Source: Inonotus obliquus
Lineage: Eukaryota > Basidiomycota > Agaricomycetes > Hymenochaetales > Hymenochaetaceae
NCBI GenBank assembly: GCA_032164295.1
Contig: JAJHTX010000004.1
Location: 1,984,001-2,048,000 of the forward strand
Direction: 5' to 3'
DNA: 64,000 nt
The position numbers were made by a program, and so were the translations under genes. Under the pieces are notes generated by a model that saw only the letters and a program-made list of their open reading frames with translations, searched no databases and was not told where the DNA came from. This document shows, piece by piece, positions 1 to 12,250 of the stretch (position 1 is the stretch's first letter; each line of letters starts with the position of its first letter).

Positions 1-2914
1 GATCGAATCTATTGGATTCGAATGAAGTGACGAAATCGAAGGAAGGGAAACAGGGGGGCTAGTTTGACCTACTGCAGCGTGATGTACAGATGCTTGCGAC
101 ACAGAACAGTCTCCGAACCGGGAATAAGCACAATTGTTTGAGTGTCATCAATAATCATCGATGGTCCTTTCACAACATCACCCACTTCCAGCTTATCGAG
201 TAGAAAGATTGGAGTATCATCCACACGACCAACGCCATCAAAGTACACCGAATGAGTCTTATCAGCTGAACTTGTCGAAATCTCTCGTTTCTTTAGAGTT
301 CGAAGTTCCTCAAATACGGAGGGACCAAGTGAGTCGAACGTCTTGCCTATACCTCGAACCTACGTTCATTCAACGGATTAGTCAGTATTTAAGTGGAAGA
401 CTGTTGAGTAGCTTACCTTTATATCATCAACGATGATATTCTTCGTATCAAGTAAGAATCCGAATTCTTCTTTATACGTCTTCTTGAATGAACTCAAGAA
501 ATCCTCTTCCCCGTCTTCGATGTTTGGAAGAACCATAAGAGCCGTGTCCGTCCCGTCAAAGCGCATATTCAACATACGCTCTACGCGGACACGTTTACCT
601 TCAAAACCTTGTCGTTTCAGCTCAGTACGGACTTCTCCCTCGAGTTTATCAAGTCTCTGCTTGAGAGTTGCTTTGTTTTCGGGTGTATAGGATGCAGAGC
701 TTGGTTCCTGGCGCTCAAACGCTCTGAGGAATCCGTTAATGACATGAACGAAGTCGGTATCAGGCATGGTACGTGATACTTACCTATCCGCCAAAGCTAA
801 TCCGTAGGCAGACAGAATGGAGCTGTACCGATGGATTAGGATGGTAGAAATTCCGAGTATATGCGCAATTTCGCAGGCATGTTGCCCTCCGGCTCCTCCA
901 AAGCTCGCCAATCTGAATAAGCAAGTAGTCAGATGGTAATATTCCAACAAGGAATTATGCCTATCTCACATATGACTTGAGGTACTGTATCCTCGAGCTT
1001 CTGTCAAAGCCCGAATAGGTCTGCACATTGTCTCGTTCGCAATTTTTATGAATCTAGTAAGACATTGTGGTTAGAACAGTCACAGAGCAGAACCTTGTAC
1101 ATACCCATAAACGATTTCATCCAGACTCAGTTCTTTCTCAAAACTGTGTGAGGCATTCACCTCGTCTTTGATTTTCTCAAATAACGATCGCGAAGCCTCA
1201 ATATCAAGCGGCTCCTTCTCGGTCGCACCAAAGATTTTCGGGAAGTAATCAACGACAAGTCGCCCGAGCATAAGGTTCGCGTCTGTCACGGCAAGAGGGC
1301 CACCTCTCCTATAGCAAGCTGGTCCAGGTACAGCACCAGCACTTTCTGGACCTGTGACGAATAGGCCGTTGCGGAACGTGAGGCAAGACCCACCGCCTGC
1401 GGCAACTGTGTTAATATCGAGTTGTGGAGCCTGGATGGTGACACCAGCAGTGGTCGTCTCGTATACAGTCTCGTATCGTCCAGCAAAACGTGAAACGTCT
1501 GTGGAAGTGCCACCAACGTCGATCCTGTACACTTGATTAGTTCTGTGGTGAAGGTGGTAGTCAACAGTGAAAGTGACGAACCCAATGATCGGTGTTTTCT
1601 CCTTCTCGTCCCAGCTAGTCAAAGCATAGCCAACTACACCTCCAGCTGGTCCACTCAGAATGCTCTTCAAACCAGAGAAATTGTTGAAGTCCAAAAGGCC
1701 TCCATCGCTTCCCATAAACTCAACTCGGGCATTATTGTCTCCTCCTTTGCGCAACCTTTCATCAAAACCATTGAAGAAACCTTCGAGGTAGTCGTACAAA
1801 ATAGGTGTCAGGTATGCATCTGCTGTTGTAGAGACTCCCCGAGGGACCATCTTGATCATAGGAAGCAACTGAGACGAGGCGGATATATGCTCAAAGCCAA
1901 CTTCCCGAGCCACCGAGGAAATGAGTCTCTCATGGTCGGGAAATGTGTAGGAATGTACCAAGATTATCGCTATAGACCTATAGCCCTTGTCGTACAGACC
2001 CTTGAGATCCGTTCTGACCTGTTCCGGGTCTACGCTATTTCAGAGAGCCCAAGTCTTGCAGGAAACAAGTGCCTACGTACCAGGCCTCGTCAAGATGCGA
2101 ACCGCTTCACCGGAGATACCCCTCACGATTTCACCAGGGCCTTCAGCATCGCTCTGACCATCCCAACCTGGGCCACTGTAACCACGCACTATTTTCCCAG
2201 CCGCATCAAATTGGATAGCATGTTCGTCCGCCGCCGGATCGGAAGTGTATCCGACCAAGGTCACCCGTTCATCAACTTCTAAGACCTCGGAATAGAGAAC
2301 AGATGGTCTCTTGATGTTCAAGTCGAATATCCTTGGTCGTGACTGGTTTCCGATGACGAGTAAATCCTAAAATGCATGATGAGAAGGGATATATGCGCAA
2401 ACCCAATGCATAGGCACACCTTGAAGCCTTTTGTGATGACAAGTGCGTGTCGATGGCCCTTCCTCTCCAATAGTGCATTCGTTGCGACCGTCGTAGAAAG
2501 GCGAATATAGTCTATGGCAGGACCGATTAGTGGGCCATGATTCTTGGGCCTGCAAGTTACATACCTATTTTGTCTGTTGGTACCTTTTGACCTCTCGGGA
2601 TGCTCTGCCCAGTTACTGTCTCCAGCACTCTCCTAATGCCTTCGGTCGGTGCATCCTTATAATTACCAGGATCCTGTGATACTGAAGGAGAGGTCAGTTG
2701 AGAAAATCACCGATGTTGTTCAGAGACATACGAAGCTTGACCACAACCTCTTTTCTCTCGTCAAGTTTGTTTGGATTACGATAAGATCTAGAAAATAGAT
2801 TCGTTTACGAATACCCACGGCACGGGATGGCGGTAGAACATACGCATGCACATCGCAGAACGTGCCTCCCCTGTCAGCACAGATGCGAATACTTCGATCT
2901 GGGATGTTGGCCAT
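1..2914 (-). CDS. OXP1: 5-oxoprolinase (ATP-hydrolysing), N-terminal part, runs off left edge
   Basis: Cytosolic enzyme of the gamma-glutamyl cycle that opens 5-oxoproline to glutamate using ATP. The start ATG at 2914 opens with [20 protein letters not shown], the hydantoinase-A/oxoprolinase N-terminus. Downstream exons carry [16 protein letters not shown], the DVGGTSTDV nucleotide-binding motif, [26 protein letters not shown] and [14 protein letters not shown], all typical of the HyuA half. Around 70-160 the frame reads [20 protein letters not shown] donor near 72 and an acceptor near 9 give ..LQFD, which fits the start of the HyuB half (family LDPIQLSIF), so roughly the second half of the protein lies outside the window. 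The DVGGTSTDV exon is joined through a 57-nt intron (about 1524-1580) that is a multiple of three and stop-free. The eukaryotic single-chain HyuA-HyuB architecture is inferred from the family. Confidence 0.93.
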
Positions 2915-3278
2915 GGACGGAGTGGATAGCTAACGATGCCAATGTTTTAATATTTATATAGGAGATATTTTTACATGTGTACATGATAAGACGGAAGTAT
3001 AGCGGAATACCCCTAGTGAGTGACTCGCAGTCTACTCACTGGTAATTTGTAAGGACGAGCAGATAAGGTGTTTTTGGGCATTACCAATCATCTAGACTGA
3101 CCCTGAGTTATTTGACGAACAGCCATCACAAGAAAGATTGCGGACGTTAGAACGCATACTTTTGGGTGCAGCTGAAACAGAGACATGGGTACAAATGGCA
3201 CATAGCATAATATGCATCCTCAACGGAGCTAGACCTCGCGAAATTCTACTCGGTTACGAGAAATAGCAATCAACTAGC
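2915..3278. other. intergenic, 5-oxoprolinase upstream / eL36 downstream
   Basis: 364 bp between the 5-oxoprolinase start and the eL36 stop; both genes are on the minus strand. It must hold the oxoprolinase promoter and the eL36 3' UTR. No gene was seen in it. Confidence 0.6.
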
Positions 3279-3712
3279 CTAGTGGCCAGCGCGTCTGGCT
3301 TCCTGAATGACACCGCTGAGCTCTTCCACCTTGCGTTTTGACCGGAGCAGAGTCCCAAGCTAATGCAATACAGACGATAGACTGTCAGTATCTGTTCATA
3401 ACGAAAGACTAATGTCCACGCGTACTCGTTTTTTGGTCAACTTCCTTGCCCTTTTGTCTTTCGAATTCCTCAGCAACTCCATTACTCGTCGCTCATACGG
3501 CGCAAACCCTACGACCTCGCGGACGATCTGCCGGACGTGCTTGGTCTTGTTGGACTGAATACCCTTCCTATTGGACGGTTTTACCCGTTTTGCTATGGGT
3601 GTAGTGGGATGCCCCTTGTTGAGGCCGCGACGAGTATCTGCATTGACGAATAACTGGTGAGAAGACTTGCCTGGCGCCGGTCTACACATTCGTACGTACT
3701 GTTTCGAGCCAT
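3279..3712 (-). CDS. RPL36: 60S ribosomal protein eL36
   Basis: Structural protein of the large cytosolic ribosomal subunit. The start ATG at 3712 begins a 13-nt first exon (MARN). Exon 2, from about 3637, reads [18 protein letters not shown], followed by [18 protein letters not shown] and [20 protein letters not shown] second intron leads to [20 protein letters not shown] and ARRAGH, stop at 3279-3281. The spliced length of about 100 residues and the [17 protein letters not shown] core are diagnostic of eL36. The very short first exon is typical of fungal ribosomal protein genes. The only uncertainty is the exact first splice. Confidence 0.95.
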
Positions 3713-4043
3713 TTCTTGATGGTTGTGAATGCGAGTGAGTGGTCAGGAAGGCAAGAGCTTAGAAAGAGCGTGAGAGAGATGTTTAGCTTATCATCCTGTA
3801 CAGCACAACTCCACGTGATATAACTACGCTCCGCGTGGTCCAATATTCCCTTTTTTCTAATTTGTGGTCACGTTAAATTGTAAGTACATAAGAGAATGGT
3901 GTAGTACTAGTGTGTGTGAAAAGAGAACACGGTTTACCAGACAGAAAGCAAGCAAACGCAAAGAAATTAAAAGAATGATTGAATAATCTATGCTGATGCG
4001 ATTCATGCGATTCACGTAACTCGCTGCACTTCATCAAGACTGC
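3713..4043. other. intergenic, eL36 promoter / CK2-beta 3' end
   Basis: 331 bp between two minus-strand genes. It contains the eL36 promoter and the 3' UTR of the CK2 beta gene. No gene was seen. Confidence 0.5.
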
Positions 4044-5607
4044 TCATCGACTACTCCTAATCGCTGAAATCGCCTCTTTCTTCGTCCTCGATACTCCCTG
4101 GGGGCTAGCAACCGACGAAGAGGCTGGTGGTGATGATGCCACTGAACCGTGAATCGGTGTCGGCGGACGCAGCGACCTCTCTCTGATGGAAACTGATAAG
4201 CTGGTATCGCGCTGTTTTTGACCACTCGAGCCTTTGTCTGGCGGTGCATTCTCTTCCGCTTCCTCTGACCCCTCTTCTTCTTCTTCTTCCACATCATCGC
4301 CAATGGCATCCTATGCATATAGTTGCATGTCAGTACAATTGCAATTCCCTTGGGGACTTGTTTCGAGTGCTCACAAGATCAGAATCCTCTGAGTCCCCCG
4401 TCTCATCCTCATCGTCGGTAAAGTCGGAGGAGTCGAGATCATCCTTGAATCTACCCCACCGATCGACCTTATCAAGCTCTGAGGGATCCTCGGGTCGAAG
4501 CCGAAGCCAGCGCATGCGAGGACCACTCTTCGCCCGCTCACTTACTCGGAAACCGTAAATCTTTGGTGAGTAAAGCTTTCCAGCTGCAGGTTTCTGACCA
4601 CCATAAGGATTTGGATTGACAAAACTTTGAGTTTGTTGCTCCACTTGGGATTCGCCAGAAGCGCGTCCAGAGGATCCAGGAGCTTGTGGCTTGTAAAACG
4701 GTGCAGGGGCCAATTCTCGATATGTCAAAAAGAAAAGATGAGCGAAGGTAGTTCCAAAGAAGGCACCTGAGATAGTCTAGTCAATGATCGATAACATCGG
4801 AGGGATGAGGCAAAGACAGACCGTCAACGCCTTGGTATCGACTACTCGGAGGGGTATAGACATCGTTACAATTGGGACAATATAGCTTCACAGTGTCGAC
4901 TCCCGGTAGATCTGACCGGCCGCAGGGTACTACGTGACAGGAAAGGCAATATACGCGAGGGCAGGTTCCGAACTGTCCAGCTTCGTATTTCTCTGCCTGC
5001 GGAGGCGCAGGTCAGCGTGGCTTGGATAACGTATAGCGACTTTCTCACCATGGCGTGCAGGCCTGCTCGCGTTAATATATATCGTTGGTGAACTAAGCCA
5101 TACAAGAGCTCAGCCGAGGCTTCGACGATCGATACATCTGGTATTCTCAGTGAATCCTCTTCAAACGACAAGTTCAGTCAGATTCCCCTTGCAACGGACC
5201 CTACGGAAATAAGCACAAACCTGGTTCAACGTCCAGAACCATTTCCATCGCTTCTCGCCAAAATGGCACCATCCCATTTAAGCCTGTTAGGTTGAAGTCA
5301 TCCTCAATGAAGTCCTCGCTGACTTCGCAGAAGTATTCATGACCAGGGAGCGCGCAGAACCAGTTAATCCATGTCAGTGATGACGTCGGAGTAGATGAAG
5401 CTGAAGCGGTTGAAACGGGTCAGAACAACGATACAGCCTTGTGCGGTCATCGAGGCGTATAGACTCACCGTATCCCTCCTGCTCAGCGTCCTCCTCCATA
5501 GCTTCGCCACCTTCTACAGGTTGGGTCTGTATCTGCTCCTCTGCTACAACCAGTCTGGAATCCGGTGGGGACAGCAAATGCTGCTGGGTTTGTTGAGAGC
5601 GTGGCAT
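4044..5607 (-). CDS. CKB1: casein kinase II regulatory (beta) subunit
   Basis: Regulatory subunit that dimerises and holds the catalytic CK2 alpha subunits. Spliced exons give [37 protein letters not shown], the [20 protein letters not shown] block, then the zinc-binding CPRVYC...[13 protein letters not shown] dimerisation motif, [20 protein letters not shown] and [11 protein letters not shown]. This is the whole CK2-beta core in order. The N-terminus ([16 protein letters not shown]) is Gln/Glu-rich. The C-terminus is an unusually long tail with [20 protein letters not shown], a run of six Glu, and a basic Ser-rich end, stop at 4044. The start at 5607 is preferred over an in-frame ATG at 5700 because a TATA-like element and a CACGTG box lie between them. 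Identity is certain. The exact start and tail splice are probable. Confidence 0.93.
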
Positions 5608-5651
5608 GTTGTGGCGATGCGATGATGAGAGGTGAGACGTACTCGAACGAT

Positions 5652-5676
5652 TACTATAAATAGTACAAACACGTGG
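5652..5676 (-). promoter_or_regulatory. TATA-like element and E-box (CACGTG) upstream of CK2 beta
   Basis: On the minus strand, CACGTG (5670-5675) is followed by TATTTATA (about 5655-5662), roughly 50 nt before the ATG at 5607. The order and spacing suggest a core promoter and argue for the shorter protein start. This is sequence pattern only. Confidence 0.4.
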
Positions 5677-5837
5677 GCACATTCTCATGTTGTTCATCAC
5701 ATCCCTAATACTCTAATTCTACGTACAACGAAAGCGCATTAAACACTGGTACGATGAATAGCAAGGATCAAGGCATGTCATAGCAATGGGTTCGAACGTA
5801 TAATCTACGCATCATAGAAGAGAGTATAACGGTTCTT

Positions 5838-8800
5838 TCACCTGCGCTTTCTTGCCTTGACCTTCGGTACATGGGCAATGTCCTGCTGCACACGTGTTAT
5901 ACGAAAAGAAACTGCAGGTTGCTCATCTCGTACCTCTAAAGAAGCCTCCGCTTCCACCTTTTTTCCGAGTCGTGACTTGTAGCGGACACCCGTTCTCGAC
6001 CGACGTGAATGTTGGGGTACGTCGCACTCATCAACGGCCAGTATATCTGGTGCACGCTTTCGTTTCGAACCCGAGTGCTTAATGGGAGCGGAGGTATCCA
6101 TTTCAGTGTCACTATCCGATGGATCCTCTGTCTTCTCGGCAAGTTTAGCGAAAGATGGGGCAAGGGATAGCGAAACATTGGTGCTCGTGGGTTGGTGACA
6201 GGTTTTGGTAGGTCTAGGAGCGCCTTTGCCTACCGACAAGCAACTCTCACCTTCGCTGTCACATTCCTCCATAGCTGCCTGTTTCAAGTGATTGTATCAT
6301 ATCGGTGCATTGGCGGCACGGCCACATTCCTGGACTTACCGGTCGATTCGCTGTGACTGAATTCAATGGTCCCTTGACGTCGAACGGAGTTGTAGAGACC
6401 TGAGTCGACCCCAACTCTTCGAGATCAATGAGGGATCTTCCCTTGTTCTCTGTAATCTCACTGACTCTGGCGCTCGCCTGAATATCTTAGCAAAGTATGT
6501 CCAACTTTAATTGGCGATGGATTATGACAGACCTGTATGTTCAGGACCCGAGCGAGCTGTGCTTCTAGCTCAGATTTCCTTTTCTCGAGCACAACGATCA
6601 TGTGATCCCGCTGCAAGTCCTTTGCTTAAACATCATTTTGAGTATGGGATCGCTTCACAAACCTGTCGGATCTCGTTCCCCTTCGTTACTAGTTCTTGTT
6701 CGTGTGTTGTTTGACACGCGCGATGGACTCTATCGATAAGCCTTTTCTCTTCAATGGACTTGCACCAGCAATTAGATAAGTTGAGGAGAAATTACCGATA
6801 AACGCACCAGATCGCCTTGCTCGTATCGAATCACGATGCTCGCCGCCCGTTGAGCACTGCATTCGTTGATCTTCCGCAGCTGATCGATGTCACACTTCAA
6901 GCGGGCAACCTCCTCGGTATGCGCCTGTAACGGCCGCCTCGCTTCCGATAGTTCCAAGATATGTTTGTCAAGATCCGACTGCAGTTCCCGAACCTTCTGA
7001 CGAAGTGATTCAGTTTCATTCCTGAGAGCATCCAGTTCCCGTATTGTCAAACTAGCTTCCTCCGATTTTTGAGCTAAGTTATCTTCCACTTCCCGCAATT
7101 CTTGAGCATGCCTCGCCCCAAGAGCGGACAAAGTCATGGAATATTCCCGTTCCTTACTACCGAGTTCCGCCTGCCTCTCGTTTAGTAACTGCTCAAGTCG
7201 GATGATCTGACCTTTCAACTCGTTGTCATGAGCTTCAGTTGTGTGCTGCAATTCCTCGATGGTATGCTATCGGAAATGAGACAATAGTCTTCTAAAAGCA
7301 TGCGAACAACTCACGGCGTGAGACTCTTCCACAGAAAGAAGGCGTTCCTGGGTAAGAAAGTAGGTGAATCGGGAAGAAATCAGGTTCGTAAAGTCGCAAA
7401 CCTGAACATCACCATGACTTTTCTTTTCTAATTGCAACACCATCGCCTGGTCCTCGAATCGTTCTTGTAACATCTTTGCTCATGGTCAAGACAGCTTACA
7501 CGGTTAAGGAACTGTTGCTGACCTCATAACGCAATTCCGACTGCTGTAACCTATAAATGACGTCAATACTTATGCGTAGAAAATCCAGAAAAGAGTACTT
7601 GATCGTGTAGTCCTCTAAATCACGTCTGAGTTTGTCTGCCCCCGCAACCAAACTATGTTCACGAGATATCAATGTATCCTTTTCGTTGGAAAGCCTCTCA
7701 TTAACTCCAGATTCGGATTGAAGTTGCCCGCGGATCGAGTTAAGGTCATTCTCGAGGCGCTCGTTCAACGAGGACTTCTTCGCAACTTCAGCCTCTGCGA
7801 GTACGAGGCTATTGACCGTAAAAACACTATTATCATGAATTGTGTGAAAGGAATACCTGTCCCGTAGGGTCTCCATAGCTTTAATGTTTGTCTCCGATAA
7901 AGATTCAAGCAGTTGAATCCTGGAGTCCCGGTCCTTAAGCAATTCCTCTGCTCTGATAAGTCTGGCAAGTAAGGAAAATAAGCTTTTGTGCAATGCGTTA
8001 GCATGAGAGATGAGTAGAACATGCCTATCTTTAGTATTTTGGAGATCTTGTATCTGCTCGTCACGGTCGACCAGAAGCTTGCGTAATACCTCGTACCTGC
8101 ATCGAAGCATCAGAAAGACGCCCGTGAAGCTGTTTCAGGCGTACTCTTGCTGCAAAGAGGTGTATGATTCCTTCTCAATCACTTCTTGTGATAGTCGATG
8201 CTTAAGTTCAGAGTTTCTTGGAGGAGCTATCAAGACACTTGGAGATACGGTGCGAACAACTTACTCGACGGCGAGAACATCTAGTCGACTTTCTAGTTCC
8301 ACATTCCTAGTCAATATGTCTGTGTTCTCATGTTGCTGATCCCTTAGCGACGAGCTAAGTTCGGTCAGCTTCCTTACTAGCAAAGTGTTGTGGTCAAAAT
8401 TAATTGTATCTTTCGTTGGAGTGCAGAAGTATACCTGTATCTACCAGCTGCTGAGATGACGACTGTAAAGCTTCGCCATTCCGCGCCAAAAGACCTTCAA
8501 GCTCCATAACGCGATTCTTAGCTTCCGCCAGATCTCCTTGTGTAAACTCCAAGCGATCTCTGAACATATCAATGATTTTCTGCTCTTGATTAATATATTA
8601 GCGCCAGAAAACGCATATTAAGAAGATCCTACTATTTGCGAGATCCGTCCGAAGTTCGTTCAGAGTGGACTTCCATTCCTGAGTGGGCATATATGCTCCA
8701 CTTTCATCAAGAGGTGTTTCGAGATCTGGTTTACTTTGGTGAGAATCAGATAATGGACCTCCGGCCTACACGTACGTTCAACAGTCTTCTTTACCATTTC

Positions 8801-10055
8801 CTTCAGCTCTTTGACGTCCACCATCGAGGATTTCGTCTGTTGTGCGAATGCAAAGAATTCTTTGGACCGGGCTTTGAGTGCTTTGAACTCGTCATTCATA
8901 TTGTCTAATCTAAGCGCAGGTATCAGCGGAGTTGATCAGTGGGTGGCAACAAAGGCATTGCTTACTTCTTCGCGTAAGACTCTAACCCTTCCTTTGCTTT
9001 CTCCTTCGTAAGCAGAAGCTGTCTTGATAAGCTCACTTTCTCGCTAACAGCAACGTTAAGTTCCTCTCTCAGGCGTTCTAAAGCCCTGGACTGCAAGCTA
9101 TTATAGAAATGAGCTGGCCAATAAATGGAATAATCACTTTTTCCTCGAAAGCAATATTCGTATTGCGCAGGTCAGTGGCCCCTTTAATCAAAAGTGTTGA
9201 CAAATCGTCAGTGGCGTGCTCTTTAATCGAAACCGAAACAGAGGAAGCCCTTGAAGGATTAGACTGAGAATGGATTCCCTGCAAAGCAGAAAGCCCGACA
9301 CTTCGATGATGGGACGCATCGTCGATATGGTGAACAGAACTTTCTTGGGTAGAGGGACAGTAGGCTGAAGGTTTTCCTGGCATTGACACGGAGATACTTT
9401 TGCTGGAAGCATGCTTTGAACCAATTGCTAACTTAAAAGCAGAGGTAAAGCTGTCTGGTTCTTTCTTGAGCGACTTATTGTGAAATTGCTGAGACACAGA
9501 AGAGCCATGGTTACTAGCGTTCGGCATCCCGACCAGTTCCTCGCTGAAGCTAGGGCTGTCGTTTCTTGCCGATTGATAACCAGAAGGTTCTTGACCTTGA
9601 GTCGCGTAGAGAGATACCGGAGATACTTGTCGTGCATGATAGCCTTGGTCGAGAGCTGAGCCACCTCTAGAACGACGCTTACTTTCCGGGGAAGTAAATT
9701 GGCTCTCAGAATAAGGAATGATCTTGCTCATGGAGTCATAGCTTGGATGTGCGGAAGAATATGAGGCACTACGGTGGATTTGTACGCCTGTCGCCTTGGA
9801 AAGTGTATGGGTGTCGTAACTTGAGTTGGTGAGTTTCGAGAACGGCGACTGAGTGGAGACAGCGATTGCTTTGGGTTTGCTCAATAAAGACGGTGTGCCA
9901 TAGCTCTGAGAAGGGTTTGGTCCTGGCACATTGGTGTACGCGTGTCTTGAACGTCGTAGTAATGGGGTGTCTTCGAGGCTTTCGACGTTCATGTTGGCAG
10001 AGTCGAACTCAACTCGATGAGACGCGCGCGAGGCGAGGTAAGCGGGATCGGACAT
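5838..10055 (-). CDS. large coiled-coil protein, uncharacterised
   Basis: Not recognised. The start ATG at 10055 opens a Ser/Pro/His-rich, low-complexity N-terminal region of about 300 residues (MSDPAYLASRASHRVEFDSA). After it come many exons with long heptad-type helices, for example IRLEQLLNERQAELGSKERE, ELDALRNETESLRQKVRELQ and LNERLENDLNSIRGQLQSES. The C-terminus is acidic then basic, with a nuclear-localisation-like cluster (KHSGSKRKRAPD) and ends VPKVKARKRR, stop at 5838. Predicted spliced length is around 1,200 residues. The layout (disordered N-terminus, long coiled coil, basic tail) suits a structural nuclear, spindle or chromosome-axis protein, but nothing seen decides this. Exon boundaries are approximate and the gene could in principle be two adjacent genes. 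The continuous helix-forming frames argue for one. Confidence 0.6.
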
Positions 10056-11093
10056 TGCCGCAACCTGCGGCAGTACCCGAGCCGACAGTGACAGTCATGG
10101 ATAAGTTGACCCTACTAGGCATAGGAGAACTTCATATCATAGGACTTCCCTGTACTGGACATGCTCGGCTTCATTCTATAGAGCTCCTTTCTGTACCTCT
10201 CTGCTTTTCATAAGTACACCATTCACAGTCACTGGCTCTAGTCTGGAAACTTCTTGGCCTGTTTGCATCTTGACGTTTCCACTTCACTCAACTACTTCGA
10301 CATCGCAAGTCGAATAAAATTATCCGTCATAGCTTTTCTACACTGGGTAATCTGCTCATTTTCGGGAGGTGAGTAGCTAGATTGGTATGCTGAATGTATA
10401 ACAGTTCCTCAAGCAAAGCAATGAGCTCCGGCGTTCATGGTACAAAGTTTCCTTCGGTGCGGATGTAAAAGACATGGACCATTTCGCGTAATAATCAGAA
10501 CTCCGGGTTGTAGTCCTTGGAAGTTACCTGATCTGATTTACGTTGACTATTCGATGTTCCTTGGAAGGCGTAACTTGAAGTATATCGAATTATATTGGAT
10601 TATGTATATACCTCGCTTACTCTTATCTAGAGGGTCCTAGCCGGATTCTCAGTTGAAGGATTCTGGTATTCTCGTTGATACGTCTCGGCCCGGCGTGCGC
10701 TACGAGACGTCAATGCTGCGCCAGTGACTCCGTTCTCCCAACATTATTTGCGCATACCTCGTCGTAAAAGTAACCACTGCAAGAGGTGGTCGGAACTGAG
10801 ACGGAGTATCGACAATCCACGGCATACCAGTTCATGGCATTCTTCCGCGAAGGCCCGTATGGTAGTACTTCTGTGAGACGAGAAGGCATATACTCAAAAA
10901 TGCTTGTCTTGGTCCTGGAAAGCATCCAAAGTGCTATTTTCTTACCTGGAGAGAGCTACAATGCGGTCTCTACTGTCGTGTATAAAAGGACTCCTGTGTT
11001 CATCGTTCTCGACTCCAGAATCCTCATCTCAAGTCTACATAGAAGAAAGAAACAAGTAACGAAGCTCACAGATACAGAAGCAAGAGCAACATC
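10056..11093. other. divergent intergenic region
   Basis: About 1.0 kb between two head-to-head genes (the coiled-coil protein, minus; the nucleotidyltransferase-like gene, plus). No coding exon was recognised. A TATAAAAGG element at about 10980-10988 lies roughly 110 bp before the plus-strand ATG. Confidence 0.5.
10979..10989 (+). promoter_or_regulatory. TATA box candidate for the nucleotidyltransferase-like gene
   Basis: GTATAAAAGGA is a strong consensus TATA box about 105-115 nt upstream of the ATG at 11094. That leaves room for a 5' UTR of about 80 nt. Confidence 0.5.
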
Positions 11094-11876
11094 ATGGCAG
11101 CCAGATTCAACTTCGCAGATCTCTCGGAAACCCCTTCGCCTGATGAAAATAATATGGATTATTTCAGGTATGCTGCAGAGAATCTTAGCGATGCCCTCAC
11201 TGCGGCCAGAATCGCACACGCTTTCATGGGTGGCTTCGCTCTCTTTTTGCTTGGTAACCAGAGAATACCAGCAGACATAGATATTGTCACCGATGCACGT
11301 CTTGTTCCGGACGTATGGGATGTCTTGGACAAGCCCAACTCAGGGTGTGTTCTGTTCTTCTCTTGTGTATCGCGCTGCATAGTATTGATATCGGACATGC
11401 AGATTTACTCTTCCTAGCTCGAGGCATCACGACGGTATACTAAAGGTCTTCTTCGTTGTTAGCGGTGTCCGGGTTGGGATTGACATCTGGCATACAGGTA
11501 TGAACGTCTTTCTACGTGTTAAATAGTTTCAACCAGAACTGAACACTCAACTTGGATAGATCGCGCCTTCCATGGTGGTGCTAGATTACCTGCAACTATA
11601 GATGTCAGATGCAGGGATAGAAGCATCCCGGTCTTGGGCTATGCACAATTAGTCAATTCAAAGCTAGCTGCATGGGACGATCGTAGAAGCTCAAAAGACG
11701 CCAGGGATATTTACTTTCTTGTCAGGAGAAAAGGAGAGAGAGTTAAGAAGAGACATCTTAATCAGACCTGGATAAATAATTTCCTCAGTGAACGGCCTCA
11801 TGGACTTTCAACGGATCAGTTCAAGCAGATGAAGAAGGCCTTGAAAGGAAAATCAGAGCATTGTGTAATACTGTGA
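11094..11876 (+). CDS. small nucleotidyltransferase-fold protein with C-terminal CaaX-like box
   Basis: Three exons. Exon 1 (11094 to about 11348) gives MAARFNFADLSETPSPDENN and then FMGGFALFLLGNQRIPADID, matching the GG...DxD core of the polymerase-beta/minimal nucleotidyltransferase fold. Exon 2 begins near 11418 (RHHDGILKVFFVVSGVRVGI) and provides the third acidic position in VGIDIWH. Exon 3 begins near 11560 (DRAFHGGARLPATIDVRCRD) and ends KALKGKSEHCVIL, stop at 11874-11876. Spliced length is about 200 residues. The last four residues, CVIL, fit a CaaX prenylation signal. A final Leu usually predicts geranylgeranylation. Substrate and role are unknown; a pseudoenzyme cannot be excluded. 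Such single-domain fungal proteins are often annotated as hypothetical. Confidence 0.72.
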
Positions 11877-12250
11877 TGCTGGTATTTGCCTGATGCATGA
11901 CCAGACATATAATATGTACGGTGAAAGGAAAGAAACAGTACTTTAATTTAAGGGGGCAATTTACTTTTTAGGATTATGTGATATGTTCCGTAACTTATCG
12001 TATGCAATGAATACATAAATTATACACGATGGGATGCGATGAATAATTCATGAGCGATACATCTGAAAATATCGTCTATTAGCATTAATGATCCTGCTCG
12101 TCAATGTATATATACCGGATATCCAAATACCCCGCATTGGATTAGATTCACAGTGTCAGGCAAATATCTGTCCATCTACCTAGATTAGTTAAATGCCGTA
12201 TGCAATTGGAATGGGGAAGATGTGTAGAAAGGAAGGACGGAAGGAAAGGA
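11877..12250. other. convergent intergenic region
   Basis: 374 bp, AT-rich, between the stops of two converging genes. It serves as 3' UTR/terminator sequence for both. No gene was seen. Confidence 0.5.

Noticed and set aside
5608..5700. Upstream in-frame ATG (5700) as the CK2 beta start
   Set aside because: A TATA-like element and a CACGTG box lie between it and the ATG at 5607, and the extra residues look non-conserved; kept only as an alternative.
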